Source of the DNA: an uncultured Chlamydiae bacterium
Lineage (GTDB): Bacteria; Chlamydiota; Chlamydiia; Chlamydiales; Rhabdochlamydiaceae
Length of the DNA stretch: 6,211 nt
Direction: 5' to 3'
Assembly (NCBI GenBank): GCA_903867585.1
Contig: CAIPRZ010000015.1
Location: 1-6,211 of the forward strand
A program made the position numbers and the translations under genes. The notes beneath the pieces are model-generated. The model was not told where the DNA came from, ran no database searches, and worked only from the letters and a program-made list of their open reading frames with translations. How positions within the stretch are numbered: position 1 is the first letter of the stretch; every line of letters begins with the position of its first letter. This document shows positions 1 through 5,934 of the stretch, piece after piece.

Positions 1-378
1 CCACCTGTGTTATTGGTCACCGATCCATCTAGGTTAACAACGCCCGCTGAGTAGGCTACATATCCAGAATTTGTTAACTTGCCGTCTGTTCCAAGCGTAA
101 AAGTTCCAGATTCATTAGCAAAAGCACCACCTGCGTTATTGGTCACAGATCCATATATGGTAATAAAACCGGCCTTGTATCCTACCAAACCAGAATTTGT
201 TAATGCACCCGCTGTTCCAAGTGTAAAAGTTCCAGATTCATTAGCAACAGCACCACCTGCGTTATTGGTCACAGATCCATAAATATAAACAACGGCTTGG
301 GGTGCAACATTTCCAGAATTTATTAACTCACCTGCTGTTCCAAGTGTAAAACTTAATGCATTATTAGCAATAACACCA
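1..378 (-). repeat. Tandem 126-bp (42-codon) repeats inside the passenger gene
   Basis: The string CCACCTG(T/C)GTTATTGGTCAC begins at 1, 127 and 253, so the period is exactly 126 bp, or 42 codons. Units 1-126 and 127-252 are close copies; 253-378 is a more diverged copy (its protein appears one residue shorter). The first 27 bases are identical between the second and third units and differ at two positions in the first. A block around CCAGAATTT and a block around CTGTTCCAAG are also conserved, while roughly offsets 28-60 are very different. In protein terms a constant frame (GSVTNN, GG, ANESGTFTLGT, LTNSG) surrounds a variable segment of about 11 residues. Each unit would make about two beta-helix rungs. 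The array probably continues beyond position 1. Confidence 0.88.
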
Positions 379-737
379 GCCACAGGGTTTGTAATGGCAA
401 CATTATTGATACTTAAACTTGTATTAGTTCCCGAACCTATATTGGAATTACCTGTCAGGGTAAAGCTTCCGCCAGTAATATCGAAAATAGTACTGTTTTC
501 ACCTATGACCCCACTATTGTTAATATAACCTCCTGAAATGGAGATAGTCCCTACTTGAAATCCAAAAGTGCCGCTATTTGTTAAGCTTCCTGAGGTCATT
601 GTGACAGTAGAGAGATTTTCTCCCATTTGTCCTGTATTTGTTATAGAAGCCCCAGAAATATTAAGAGAAGAATTCGCATTTAGAAAGGTTGCTGATAAAA
701 CACACAAAGAGAAAACAAGCTTTTTAGAAAAAAACAT
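1..737 (-). CDS. Secreted beta-helix repeat protein, probable autotransporter passenger (N-terminal part, cut by the window edge)
   Basis: The reading frame opens with ATG at 737-735 and stays open to position 1, giving 245 codons with no stop, so the C-terminus lies outside the window. Two stop codons sit directly upstream of the ATG, which fixes the start; no Shine-Dalgarno sequence is visible. Residues 1-22 are a good Sec signal peptide (MFFLKK, a hydrophobic stretch, then FLNA before the likely cleavage). The rest is Gly, Ser, Thr and Asn rich with short recurring beta-strand units such as SGSLTNSG, GGYINNSG and GELINSG, about 20 residues apart, as in a right-handed beta-helix. Residues from about 113 onward form 42-residue tandem repeats. 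Residues 29-39 (GASITNTGQMG) nearly match residues 53-63 of the divergent gene at 888, which has a full autotransporter barrel. By inference this is a surface-exposed or secreted passenger with a barrel beyond the left edge. It lacks the paired GGA(I/L/V) and FxxN motifs of chlamydial Pmp proteins. Confidence 0.8.
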   Translation of the reverse strand, partial: MFFSKKLVFSLCVLSATFLNANSSLNISGASITNTGQMGENLSTVTMTSGSLTNSGTFGFQVGTISISGGYINNSGVIGENSTIFDITGGSFTLTGNSNIGSGTNTSLSINNVAITNPVAGVIANNALSFTLGTAGELINSGNVAPQAVVYIYGSVTNNAGGAVANESGTFTLGTAGALTNSGLVGYKAGFITIYGSVTNNAGGAFANESGTFTLGTDGKLTNSGYVAYSAGVVNLDGSVTNNTG

Positions 738-887
738 TTTATTAAACTAATTTGTTATTATTTTTTTATTAACAAATTAGTTTTAATTTGTAACTTTTTT
801 TTTTCATTACCCTGAAGAAAATATTTTGCTTTTAAATACTATCTCCCTAACATGCATGATTATTGATAAAACTATTATGAGCCCCAA
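738..887. promoter_or_regulatory. Divergent intergenic control region between the two autotransporter-like genes
   Basis: This 150-bp region is very AT-rich and must carry the promoters of both divergent genes. It holds a 14-bp perfect inverted repeat (744-783), a run of ten T (795-804) and several AT-rich boxes. On the minus strand TTACAA (794-789) followed by AATAAA after about 17 bases is a weak sigma70-like candidate. On the plus strand TTGCTT (826-831) resembles a -35 box but no good -10 box stands at the right distance. I therefore do not assign promoter positions. Neither gene has a recognisable Shine-Dalgarno sequence. A 12-codon ORF (856-894) overlaps the start of the plus-strand gene. 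Confidence 0.6.
744..783. repeat. Perfect 14-bp inverted repeat with a 12-base spacer
   Basis: The arm AAACTAATTTGTTA (744-757) is the exact reverse complement of TAACAAATTAGTTT (770-783), separated by an AT-only 12-base spacer. A third, imperfect half-site, TAATTTGTAAC, lies at 784-794 in the same orientation as the left arm. The element ends 6 bases before the ATG of the minus-strand gene, so it would sit in that gene's 5' leader or over its promoter. It could be an operator for a dimeric regulator, or an RNA stem-loop next to the start codon. It is not a usual intrinsic terminator, since the stem is AT-rich. Confidence 0.75.
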
Positions 888-3023
888 GTGTTAAGTTTTA
901 GATCAAAAATCTTCTCTAAAAAAGTAGCTTTTGGTTTTTTGAGCCTTTTTTATTTTGATCTTTATTCATTAAGCCCTCCCTTTTTAAATGCTGAATTGAA
1001 AAATTTTAATACCTCTTCCATCAACTCTTCCATCACTATTAATGGTGCTAGCATCACAAATACTGGTGAAATGGGAAAAGGTATTTTAAAAATCAATATT
1101 CTCTCTGGCACATTATCTAATACTGGAACTTTGGGATACCTTGCTGATTCGATAGTTATGACAGGAGGATCGGTTTTTAACTTAGGATCAGGCTTCATAG
1201 CCCCCTATTTACAACACTCCCTTACAATCAGTTCAAATGGTTATCTTAGTAATGATCCTTCATGTCACATAGGACCTGCTCAACTTGCCCTAACAAATGG
1301 ATACCTAATTAATAATGGTCTAATTTCCTTAGATTACTTAACTGATACCGGTTCTTGGGCAAGACAAGCTGCCACCTCTTCTTTTACAGGTGGGTCTTGT
1401 ACAGGATCGGGTGAAATATGGATTTCTGGATACGCCTCCTGCTCTGTTCCAATAACTCAAGGGACTATTATTGTAGGAGAGGGGTTTGATACGAGTAATT
1501 TAAGCCTAGCAACTAATACAAGCGGCATCTTATTTATCGATAATTGCAATATTAATGCCACAATATCAGTAACCGGATCTGGGTCTTTACAAGGTCAAGG
1601 AAATAATCCTTATTCAGCACAAGTTTTAGGTAATGTCTATCCAGGACTTAATATTAGTACCCTTGGCGATTTAAAGATTAACGGTAACATTAGTTTTGTT
1701 GGGGAAAATTCAAGCTTGAAAGTAGCTATTAATAATGTAAATTCCAATCTTTTGATTGTCGGAGGTAATTTAAGTTTTGATAATTCAAGCCAGGTCATTA
1801 TAAGCTCTATTATTAATGCCCCAAAAAATTTATATTCTTATACGATCTCAACCTTTTCAAGCTTTAGTGGAACGATTCCCCAATTGGTGAATAATAGCCA
1901 ATATGGAGATATTTTTAGTCTTGAACTCCTTCCCAATGACCTTATTTTAAAGGCCTCTTTCCCTAAAAATATTTCTGTTCCTACAGGCTGCTGCGTGGAT
2001 GCAGCCACAACTGCAACCATTTTAAATCAAATCGATGGTAATTGCCCGATTGCCACGCAAAATATTTACAATCTTATTTTAACCCTATCTCCTGATGAAC
2101 AATTAGCAGCTCTCAATGCATTGTCACCTAATTTTAAAAAGATTCAATTTAGTTTAGAAAAGTTAGATTTACTCCTTCATAAAGAGCTTGAAATAGCTCT
2201 TTATGCAGAAAATTCAGAGCCTAATTTATTTTTAATTGGGGGTTATGATTATTTAACTCAAAATGCTTCCTGTTGCTATGACGCTTACCGGATTAATAGT
2301 TTTTATCAACTAGCTGTTTTTACCTGGAATTTTTCTAAACTAAAAACTCTTTGGGGATTAGGGGCAGCAGAGTCTTATTTGACTATTACACCTCTTGATG
2401 CAACCGCTGAATATACTACAGGCTATGCCACAGTAGGAGTCTCTTCTGGGGTGGGTTCTTTTCAGGCCGGTCTTGATACCCTTTTTGGCTATAGCTATAT
2501 CAAAGGATCAAGTCCTTTAGCTTTTTTAGATCAAACGGCCATAAACCAAAATGGGGCTTGGAATTTATCTGTTGATGGAAGGCTTAGCTATAGCTTTAAA
2601 AGATCTAATGGCGAATTAAAGCTCTATGATCAAATCGGCTATAATTATGGATTTGATAATTCCTACACGGAATATAACACACAAGGGGCCGATTTAATAT
2701 TAAAGTCTTCTCACATTAGTGTATTTCGTAATGCCATAGGTTTTATTTACACATTACCCAAGGATTATTTATTCCCTTTTTTCTTAGATGCCTCTTGGCT
2801 TTATGAAGATTATCTAAGTGGTGAAAATTATCAGGCTGCTTTTAAAGGAACCTCAGTTTATGGGACCTACACAGATAAAATTCCAACAAGTAGTTATCTC
2901 CGTTTTCATACAGGTCTTGAAGGATCTAAAGATCATTTCCAGTGGCAGCTAGCCTATACCTATTTGCAAGGATCGGGGTTTTTAGAAAATTCAGTAAGTG
3001 TGAAACTTGGCTATAAGTTTTAA
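888..3023 (+). CDS. Autotransporter (type Va) protein with beta-helix passenger and C-terminal beta-barrel
   Basis: A 711-residue protein. Residues 1 to about 35 are a signal peptide (basic RSKIFSKK, hydrophobic run, ending FLNA). Residues about 40-360 are an Asn, Ser, Thr, Gly-rich passenger with beta-helix character. Residues about 247-305 (GNVYPGLNISTLGDLKINGN onward) match the pattern of autotransporter-associated strand repeats found just before the barrel. Residues 392-440 form a helical linker with the familiar LSPDEQLAALNALSP pattern. Residues about 445-711 alternate polar and aromatic residues as in an outer-membrane barrel and end KLGYKF; a terminal Phe is the usual barrel-assembly signal. 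The protein should be exported by Sec, inserted by the Bam complex and displayed on the surface; the ligand is unknown. The start is GTG at 888; an in-frame stop at 867 and no in-frame ATG nearby leave few choices, and no ribosome site is evident. Nine cysteines occur after the signal peptide, including two CC pairs. It is not a canonical Pmp. Confidence 0.87.
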   Translation: MLSFRSKIFSKKVAFGFLSLFYFDLYSLSPPFLNAELKNFNTSSINSSITINGASITNTGEMGKGILKINILSGTLSNTGTLGYLADSIVMTGGSVFNLGSGFIAPYLQHSLTISSNGYLSNDPSCHIGPAQLALTNGYLINNGLISLDYLTDTGSWARQAATSSFTGGSCTGSGEIWISGYASCSVPITQGTIIVGEGFDTSNLSLATNTSGILFIDNCNINATISVTGSGSLQGQGNNPYSAQVLGNVYPGLNISTLGDLKINGNISFVGENSSLKVAINNVNSNLLIVGGNLSFDNSSQVIISSIINAPKNLYSYTISTFSSFSGTIPQLVNNSQYGDIFSLELLPNDLILKASFPKNISVPTGCCVDAATTATILNQIDGNCPIATQNIYNLILTLSPDEQLAALNALSPNFKKIQFSLEKLDLLLHKELEIALYAENSEPNLFLIGGYDYLTQNASCCYDAYRINSFYQLAVFTWNFSKLKTLWGLGAAESYLTITPLDATAEYTTGYATVGVSSGVGSFQAGLDTLFGYSYIKGSSPLAFLDQTAINQNGAWNLSVDGRLSYSFKRSNGELKLYDQIGYNYGFDNSYTEYNTQGADLILKSSHISVFRNAIGFIYTLPKDYLFPFFLDASWLYEDYLSGENYQAAFKGTSVYGTYTDKIPTSSYLRFHTGLEGSKDHFQWQLAYTYLQGSGFLENSVSVKLGYKF

Positions 3024-3751
3024 AAAAAGAGTCCTTGAAAAACACAGCTCGCTTCTCCTGATAAGGAAACCTGTTGTTTATTTTTTTTGACAAAAGCTTT
3101 TTGACCGGTCTTATAAATCATCTCTAACTCTTCATCGTCGGTTAAAAAACTACAAGCAATAGCAGCGCTTCCACAAGCATAAGTTTCTTCTTCAACACCC
3201 CGCTCAAAGGTTCTTAAAAAAACTTGAGCCCCTTTCTTTTCATAAAAAGTAATATTAGTCCCCTCTTTACCAAAGCTTGGATGGTAACGGAGAGCAAAAT
3301 AGCTATTATCAAGCCTGGCTTTATGAACATCAGAGATTTCAATAAGAAAATGGGGAACCCCAGCATCTACCCATATCCCTTTATGAATGGGGTCTTTTAG
3401 AAATAAAGGTTGAGGATAAGGCATGTTTACAAATAAGCGTTCTTTTTCCGAAAAAGCGCTATAGAGTTTATTGCCAAAATAAACTTTGGGCTCTTTATTT
3501 TTTTGAATAAGATGTATTAGGGTTGATCTTAGTCCATTGCCACACATAAGGGTCTGTGTTCCATCGGCATTATAAAAATGCATCTGGGGAATATCTTTGT
3601 TAAGATCTAAAAAAATGACCCCATCGGCGCCAATTCCATATTTTCTGTGACAAAGATCTTTTATCTTAGAAACTAGATCCAAAGAGGGCACGCTTTCAAT
3701 AAGGATAAAATCATTACCAAAAGCCTGCCATTTATAAAAACTAAAGGGCAC
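3020..3751 (-). CDS. dapF: Diaminopimelate epimerase
   Basis: Converts LL- to meso-diaminopimelate in the cytoplasm, for lysine and peptidoglycan synthesis, using two cysteines as acid and base without a cofactor. Both are present: C70 in NADGTQTLMCGNGLR and C193 in ERGVEEETYACGSAA. Other family signatures are GNDF (residues 12-15), GADGV (41-45), GVPH (131-134) and TNITF (165-169). At 243 residues it is shorter than E. coli DapF (274), mostly between the two halves. V132 stands where E. coli has a substrate-contacting Asn (N157, GNPH); this position varies in the family. The start is GTG at 3751-3749, whose first G is the last base of the clpP stop (TAGTG), with no clear Shine-Dalgarno sequence, so translation is probably coupled to clpP. 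C. trachomatis DapF has been reported to act also as a glutamate racemase; whether this one does is inference. Its stop overlaps that of the convergent autotransporter gene. Confidence 0.95.
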   Translation of the reverse strand: MPFSFYKWQAFGNDFILIESVPSLDLVSKIKDLCHRKYGIGADGVIFLDLNKDIPQMHFYNADGTQTLMCGNGLRSTLIHLIQKNKEPKVYFGNKLYSAFSEKERLFVNMPYPQPLFLKDPIHKGIWVDAGVPHFLIEISDVHKARLDNSYFALRYHPSFGKEGTNITFYEKKGAQVFLRTFERGVEEETYACGSAAIACSFLTDDEELEMIYKTGQKAFVKKNKQQVSLSGEASCVFQGLFF

Positions 3752-4368
3752 TAAAAGCCGATATCTTTATAGGAGTGCACAATTTTATCGATGAGTCCAA
3801 AAGTTTTGGCTTCATCGGCTGAAAACCAACTATCACGGTCAACAGCTTTGTCGATCTCTTCATGTGATTTGCCAGTTTCTTTGGCATAGACTTGAACAAT
3901 TTGTTTACGCGTTTTAAGAATCTCTTTAGCTTGAATATCTAAATCAGTCGCTTGACCACGAATCACTCCATGAATAGAGGGTTGGTGGATCATAATACGG
4001 GATTGAGAGGTAGCAAACCGTTTTCCTTTAGGAGCGCAGAGGCTTAAAATAGATCCCATAGAAGCTGCAAGCCCACACACAAGCGTTGTTACTGGTGATG
4101 AAATCATTTTGATTTGATCCCAAATCGCAAATCCAGAATCCACAGAGCCTCCTGGAGAGTTGATCACCATTAAAATCGGTTTTCCAGGATCAGTTAGTTC
4201 TAAAAACCAGAGTTTGCGAATGATCTCTTTGGCACTTTCTGAAGAGACCGCATCGCAAATAAAAATGCGGCGATGTCTTAATAACAGAGCATCAATACGA
4301 TCATCAATTTTTTTTGTAGCTACCCCTTGTGGGGCTTCTGTTTCAGGTTCATCATCAAGTCTATACAT
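3751..4368 (-). CDS. clpP: ATP-dependent Clp protease proteolytic subunit, chlamydial ClpP1 type
   Basis: A 205-residue serine protease subunit (peptidase family S14) that forms the barrel chamber fed by ClpX or ClpC ATPases in the cytoplasm. The catalytic triad can be read as S103 (GLAASMGS), H128 (MIHQP) and D179 (DRDSWFS, aligned with the Asp of E. coli DRFLS). The substrate-loop motif INSPGGSV is at residues 69-76. Length is normal. The N-terminal 20 residues are acidic and variable. KKL/RKLWFLELT and the GFAIWDQIKMISSP segment resemble what I recall of C. trachomatis ClpP1 (CT431), the copy found beside glyA rather than the ClpP2 copy beside clpX. Chlamydiae typically have both and build a mixed ClpP1P2 complex. 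The ATG lies 2 nt after the glyA stop. An AGG (4380-4378) inside the last glyA codons, 9 nt before the ATG, is a plausible short ribosome site. Confidence 0.95.
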   Translation of the reverse strand: MYRLDDEPETEAPQGVATKKIDDRIDALLLRHRRIFICDAVSSESAKEIIRKLWFLELTDPGKPILMVINSPGGSVDSGFAIWDQIKMISSPVTTLVCGLAASMGSILSLCAPKGKRFATSQSRIMIHQPSIHGVIRGQATDLDIQAKEILKTRKQIVQVYAKETGKSHEEIDKAVDRDSWFSADEAKTFGLIDKIVHSYKDIGF

Positions 4369-4370
4369 GG

Positions 4371-5855
4371 TTATTTACCTATTTCATCAATTAAAAGTTC
4401 TGGATAAAGGGGAAACTCCGCTAAGAGTTCGGATAAAGATCTTCTTACCTGGCTTAAAACATTTTCATCAATCACCACTTGAGCCCGCGACTGGGCCACC
4501 GGTCTTGTATGAGATAAAAGGGTCACAATAAGGTCTGCTATAATTTCCATCTCTTTTTCTTTCAATCCACGCGTAGTGAGTGCTGGAGTTCCTAAGCGGA
4601 TACCAGAGGTATACCAGGGACCATTTTTATCATAAGGGATCGCATTGCGATTAACCGTGATTTTCGCCTCTCTTAAAGCCAGTTCTGCCTGTCTTCCTGT
4701 CAGACCAAATCGATCAAAAATGGAAGCTACCATGAGATGGTTATCGGTGCCACCTGTTGAAATGGTAACTCCTCGATCCATGAGTCCTTGGGCTAAAGCT
4801 TTGGCATTTAAAACTACTTGTCTAGAATAGGTTTGGAATTCTGGTTTTAGTGCTTCATCAAAAGCGATCGCTTTTGCAGCGATTACATGAGGCAACGGAC
4901 CTCCTAAAACACCAGGGCATCCTTTATCGACAAACTCTTTTAAAGCCTCTTTACATAAAATTAAGCCTCCGCGGGGACCTCTTAAAGTTTTATGCGTGGT
5001 GGTTGTGACAATATCGGCATATGGGATCGGATTATAAACTCCTTCAAACACACCCCCTGCTACAAGTCCTGCAAAATGGGCCATATCCACCATTAAGAAA
5101 GCGCCCACAAGATCAGCAATTTCTCTCAATTTTTCAAAATCTAATTTTCGTGAATAAGAGGAGTAGCCAGCGATTAAAATAAACGGCTTTTCTTTTAGTA
5201 CCTGCTCTTTAAGCTTGTCATAATCTAAAAGAAGGGTTTTTGGATCGACATCATATTGAACACTATGAAAAAGTTTTGAAGAGATATTGTGTCTATAGCC
5301 ATGCGTCAAATGACCCCCGGCGTTAAGCGACATCCCCATGAGTTTTTGCTCAAGCATCTGTTTTCTTAAAAGCTCATGCTCTTCGATGGAAAGCTCATCG
5401 ACTGTTTTTTTGCCAAATTTTGCTAAAAAAGGAGGCACAATTTTAGCCGATAACATGGCCCAAAAAGCGACAAGATTAGCATCAGCTCCTGAATGGGGTT
5501 GAACATAGGCATGCTCGGCATTGAAAAGTTTTTTGGCTGAATTTACAGCATGGGCTTCGATCTGATCGACATACTGACAGCCAGCATAAAATCTTCTATC
5601 GGGTACCCCTTCCGCATATTTATCAGTCAGCCAATTACCCATAGCCAGTTGTACAGCCAAAGAGCTGTAATTTTCTGAAGCAATGAGTTTTAAAGAGGCT
5701 CTTTGATCTTTAAGTTCTGCCATTAAGCTGTCCGCGATATCGGGAGCTATTTGAGATAAATGATCTAACGAGGCCAGCTGCGCCACGGCTGCACTATCAA
5801 CTTCACTAAGATCTTTATTGAGTAAATACCTTTGCAAAAAACTTGTAATTAGCAT
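4371..5855 (-). CDS. glyA: Serine hydroxymethyltransferase
   Basis: A PLP enzyme that interconverts serine plus tetrahydrofolate with glycine plus 5,10-methylene-tetrahydrofolate, supplying one-carbon units. Family hallmarks are LIASENYSS (58-66), DRRFYAGC (86-93), HSGADAN (121-127), GGHLTHG (180-186), VDMAHFAGLVAGG (256-268) and TTTTHKTLRGPRGG (284-297), with K289 as the Schiff-base lysine. RLGTPALTTRG (420-430) is the usual C-terminal motif. At 494 residues it is about 75 longer than E. coli GlyA (417): about 40 extra at the N-terminus, an insert at about 137-172, and a longer tail. C. trachomatis GlyA, as I recall it, shares this layout. Chlamydial SHMT has been reported to have alanine racemase side activity, a possible D-Ala source. 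The ATG at 5855-5853 has AGGGA (5870-5866) 10 nt upstream. It is the first of three tightly packed genes. Confidence 0.97.
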   Translation of the reverse strand: MLITSFLQRYLLNKDLSEVDSAAVAQLASLDHLSQIAPDIADSLMAELKDQRASLKLIASENYSSLAVQLAMGNWLTDKYAEGVPDRRFYAGCQYVDQIEAHAVNSAKKLFNAEHAYVQPHSGADANLVAFWAMLSAKIVPPFLAKFGKKTVDELSIEEHELLRKQMLEQKLMGMSLNAGGHLTHGYRHNISSKLFHSVQYDVDPKTLLLDYDKLKEQVLKEKPFILIAGYSSYSRKLDFEKLREIADLVGAFLMVDMAHFAGLVAGGVFEGVYNPIPYADIVTTTTHKTLRGPRGGLILCKEALKEFVDKGCPGVLGGPLPHVIAAKAIAFDEALKPEFQTYSRQVVLNAKALAQGLMDRGVTISTGGTDNHLMVASIFDRFGLTGRQAELALREAKITVNRNAIPYDKNGPWYTSGIRLGTPALTTRGLKEKEMEIIADLIVTLLSHTRPVAQSRAQVVIDENVLSQVRRSLSELLAEFPLYPELLIDEIGK

Positions 5856-5934
5856 GAGGATCTATTCCCTGTAATACCTAGATATAAGCTTAACATACGT
5901 CTGTATTGCATAAGATTAAAAGGTTTTTTTATCA
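5856..5934 (-). promoter_or_regulatory. Leader region of glyA-clpP-dapF
   Basis: This 79-bp gap separates the upstream hypothetical gene from glyA and is the only gap on the minus strand long enough for a promoter. It contains AGGGA (5870-5866), a plausible ribosome site for glyA, and an AT-rich box (CTTATATC, 5890-5883) that could be a -10 element, though no convincing -35 box stands 16-18 bases upstream. No terminator hairpin is seen after the upstream gene, so read-through from that gene is equally possible. Confidence 0.35.

Noticed and set aside
160..250. GGAV and GGAF in the repeat protein as Pmp-type GGA(I/L/V) motifs
   Set aside because: They occur at one fixed place in each repeat and no FxxN partner motifs accompany them, so membership in the Pmp family is not supported.
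79..750. Plus-strand open frames over 79-282 and 568-750
   Set aside because: They lie antisense to the continuous minus-strand frame with a signal peptide, and their Pro/Val-rich repetitive translation is what the opposite strand of the repeats gives.
744..804. Inverted repeat plus T run as an intrinsic terminator
   Set aside because: The stem is almost wholly A-T, the ten T begin 12 bases after it, and no gene on the plus strand ends just upstream.
962..2020. Minus-strand open frames inside 962-1198 and 1838-2020
   Set aside because: Both are shadows of the complete autotransporter gene on the plus strand and show no family features.
3003..3020. Hairpin AAACTT-ggctat-AAGTTT at the end of the autotransporter gene as a bidirectional terminator
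   Set aside because: The six-pair stem is AT-rich and is followed by A, not T, on the plus strand; on the minus strand the T run comes before the hairpin rather than after it.
3067..3088. Weak stem AAAC/GTTT followed by eight T, as a terminator for the plus-strand gene
   Set aside because: A four-pair stem with two or fewer G-C pairs is too weak, and the sequence is explained by Lys-rich dapF coding.
4160..4830. Plus-strand open frames over 4160-4531 and 4645-4830
   Set aside because: They are antisense to clpP and glyA, whose catalytic motifs are intact.
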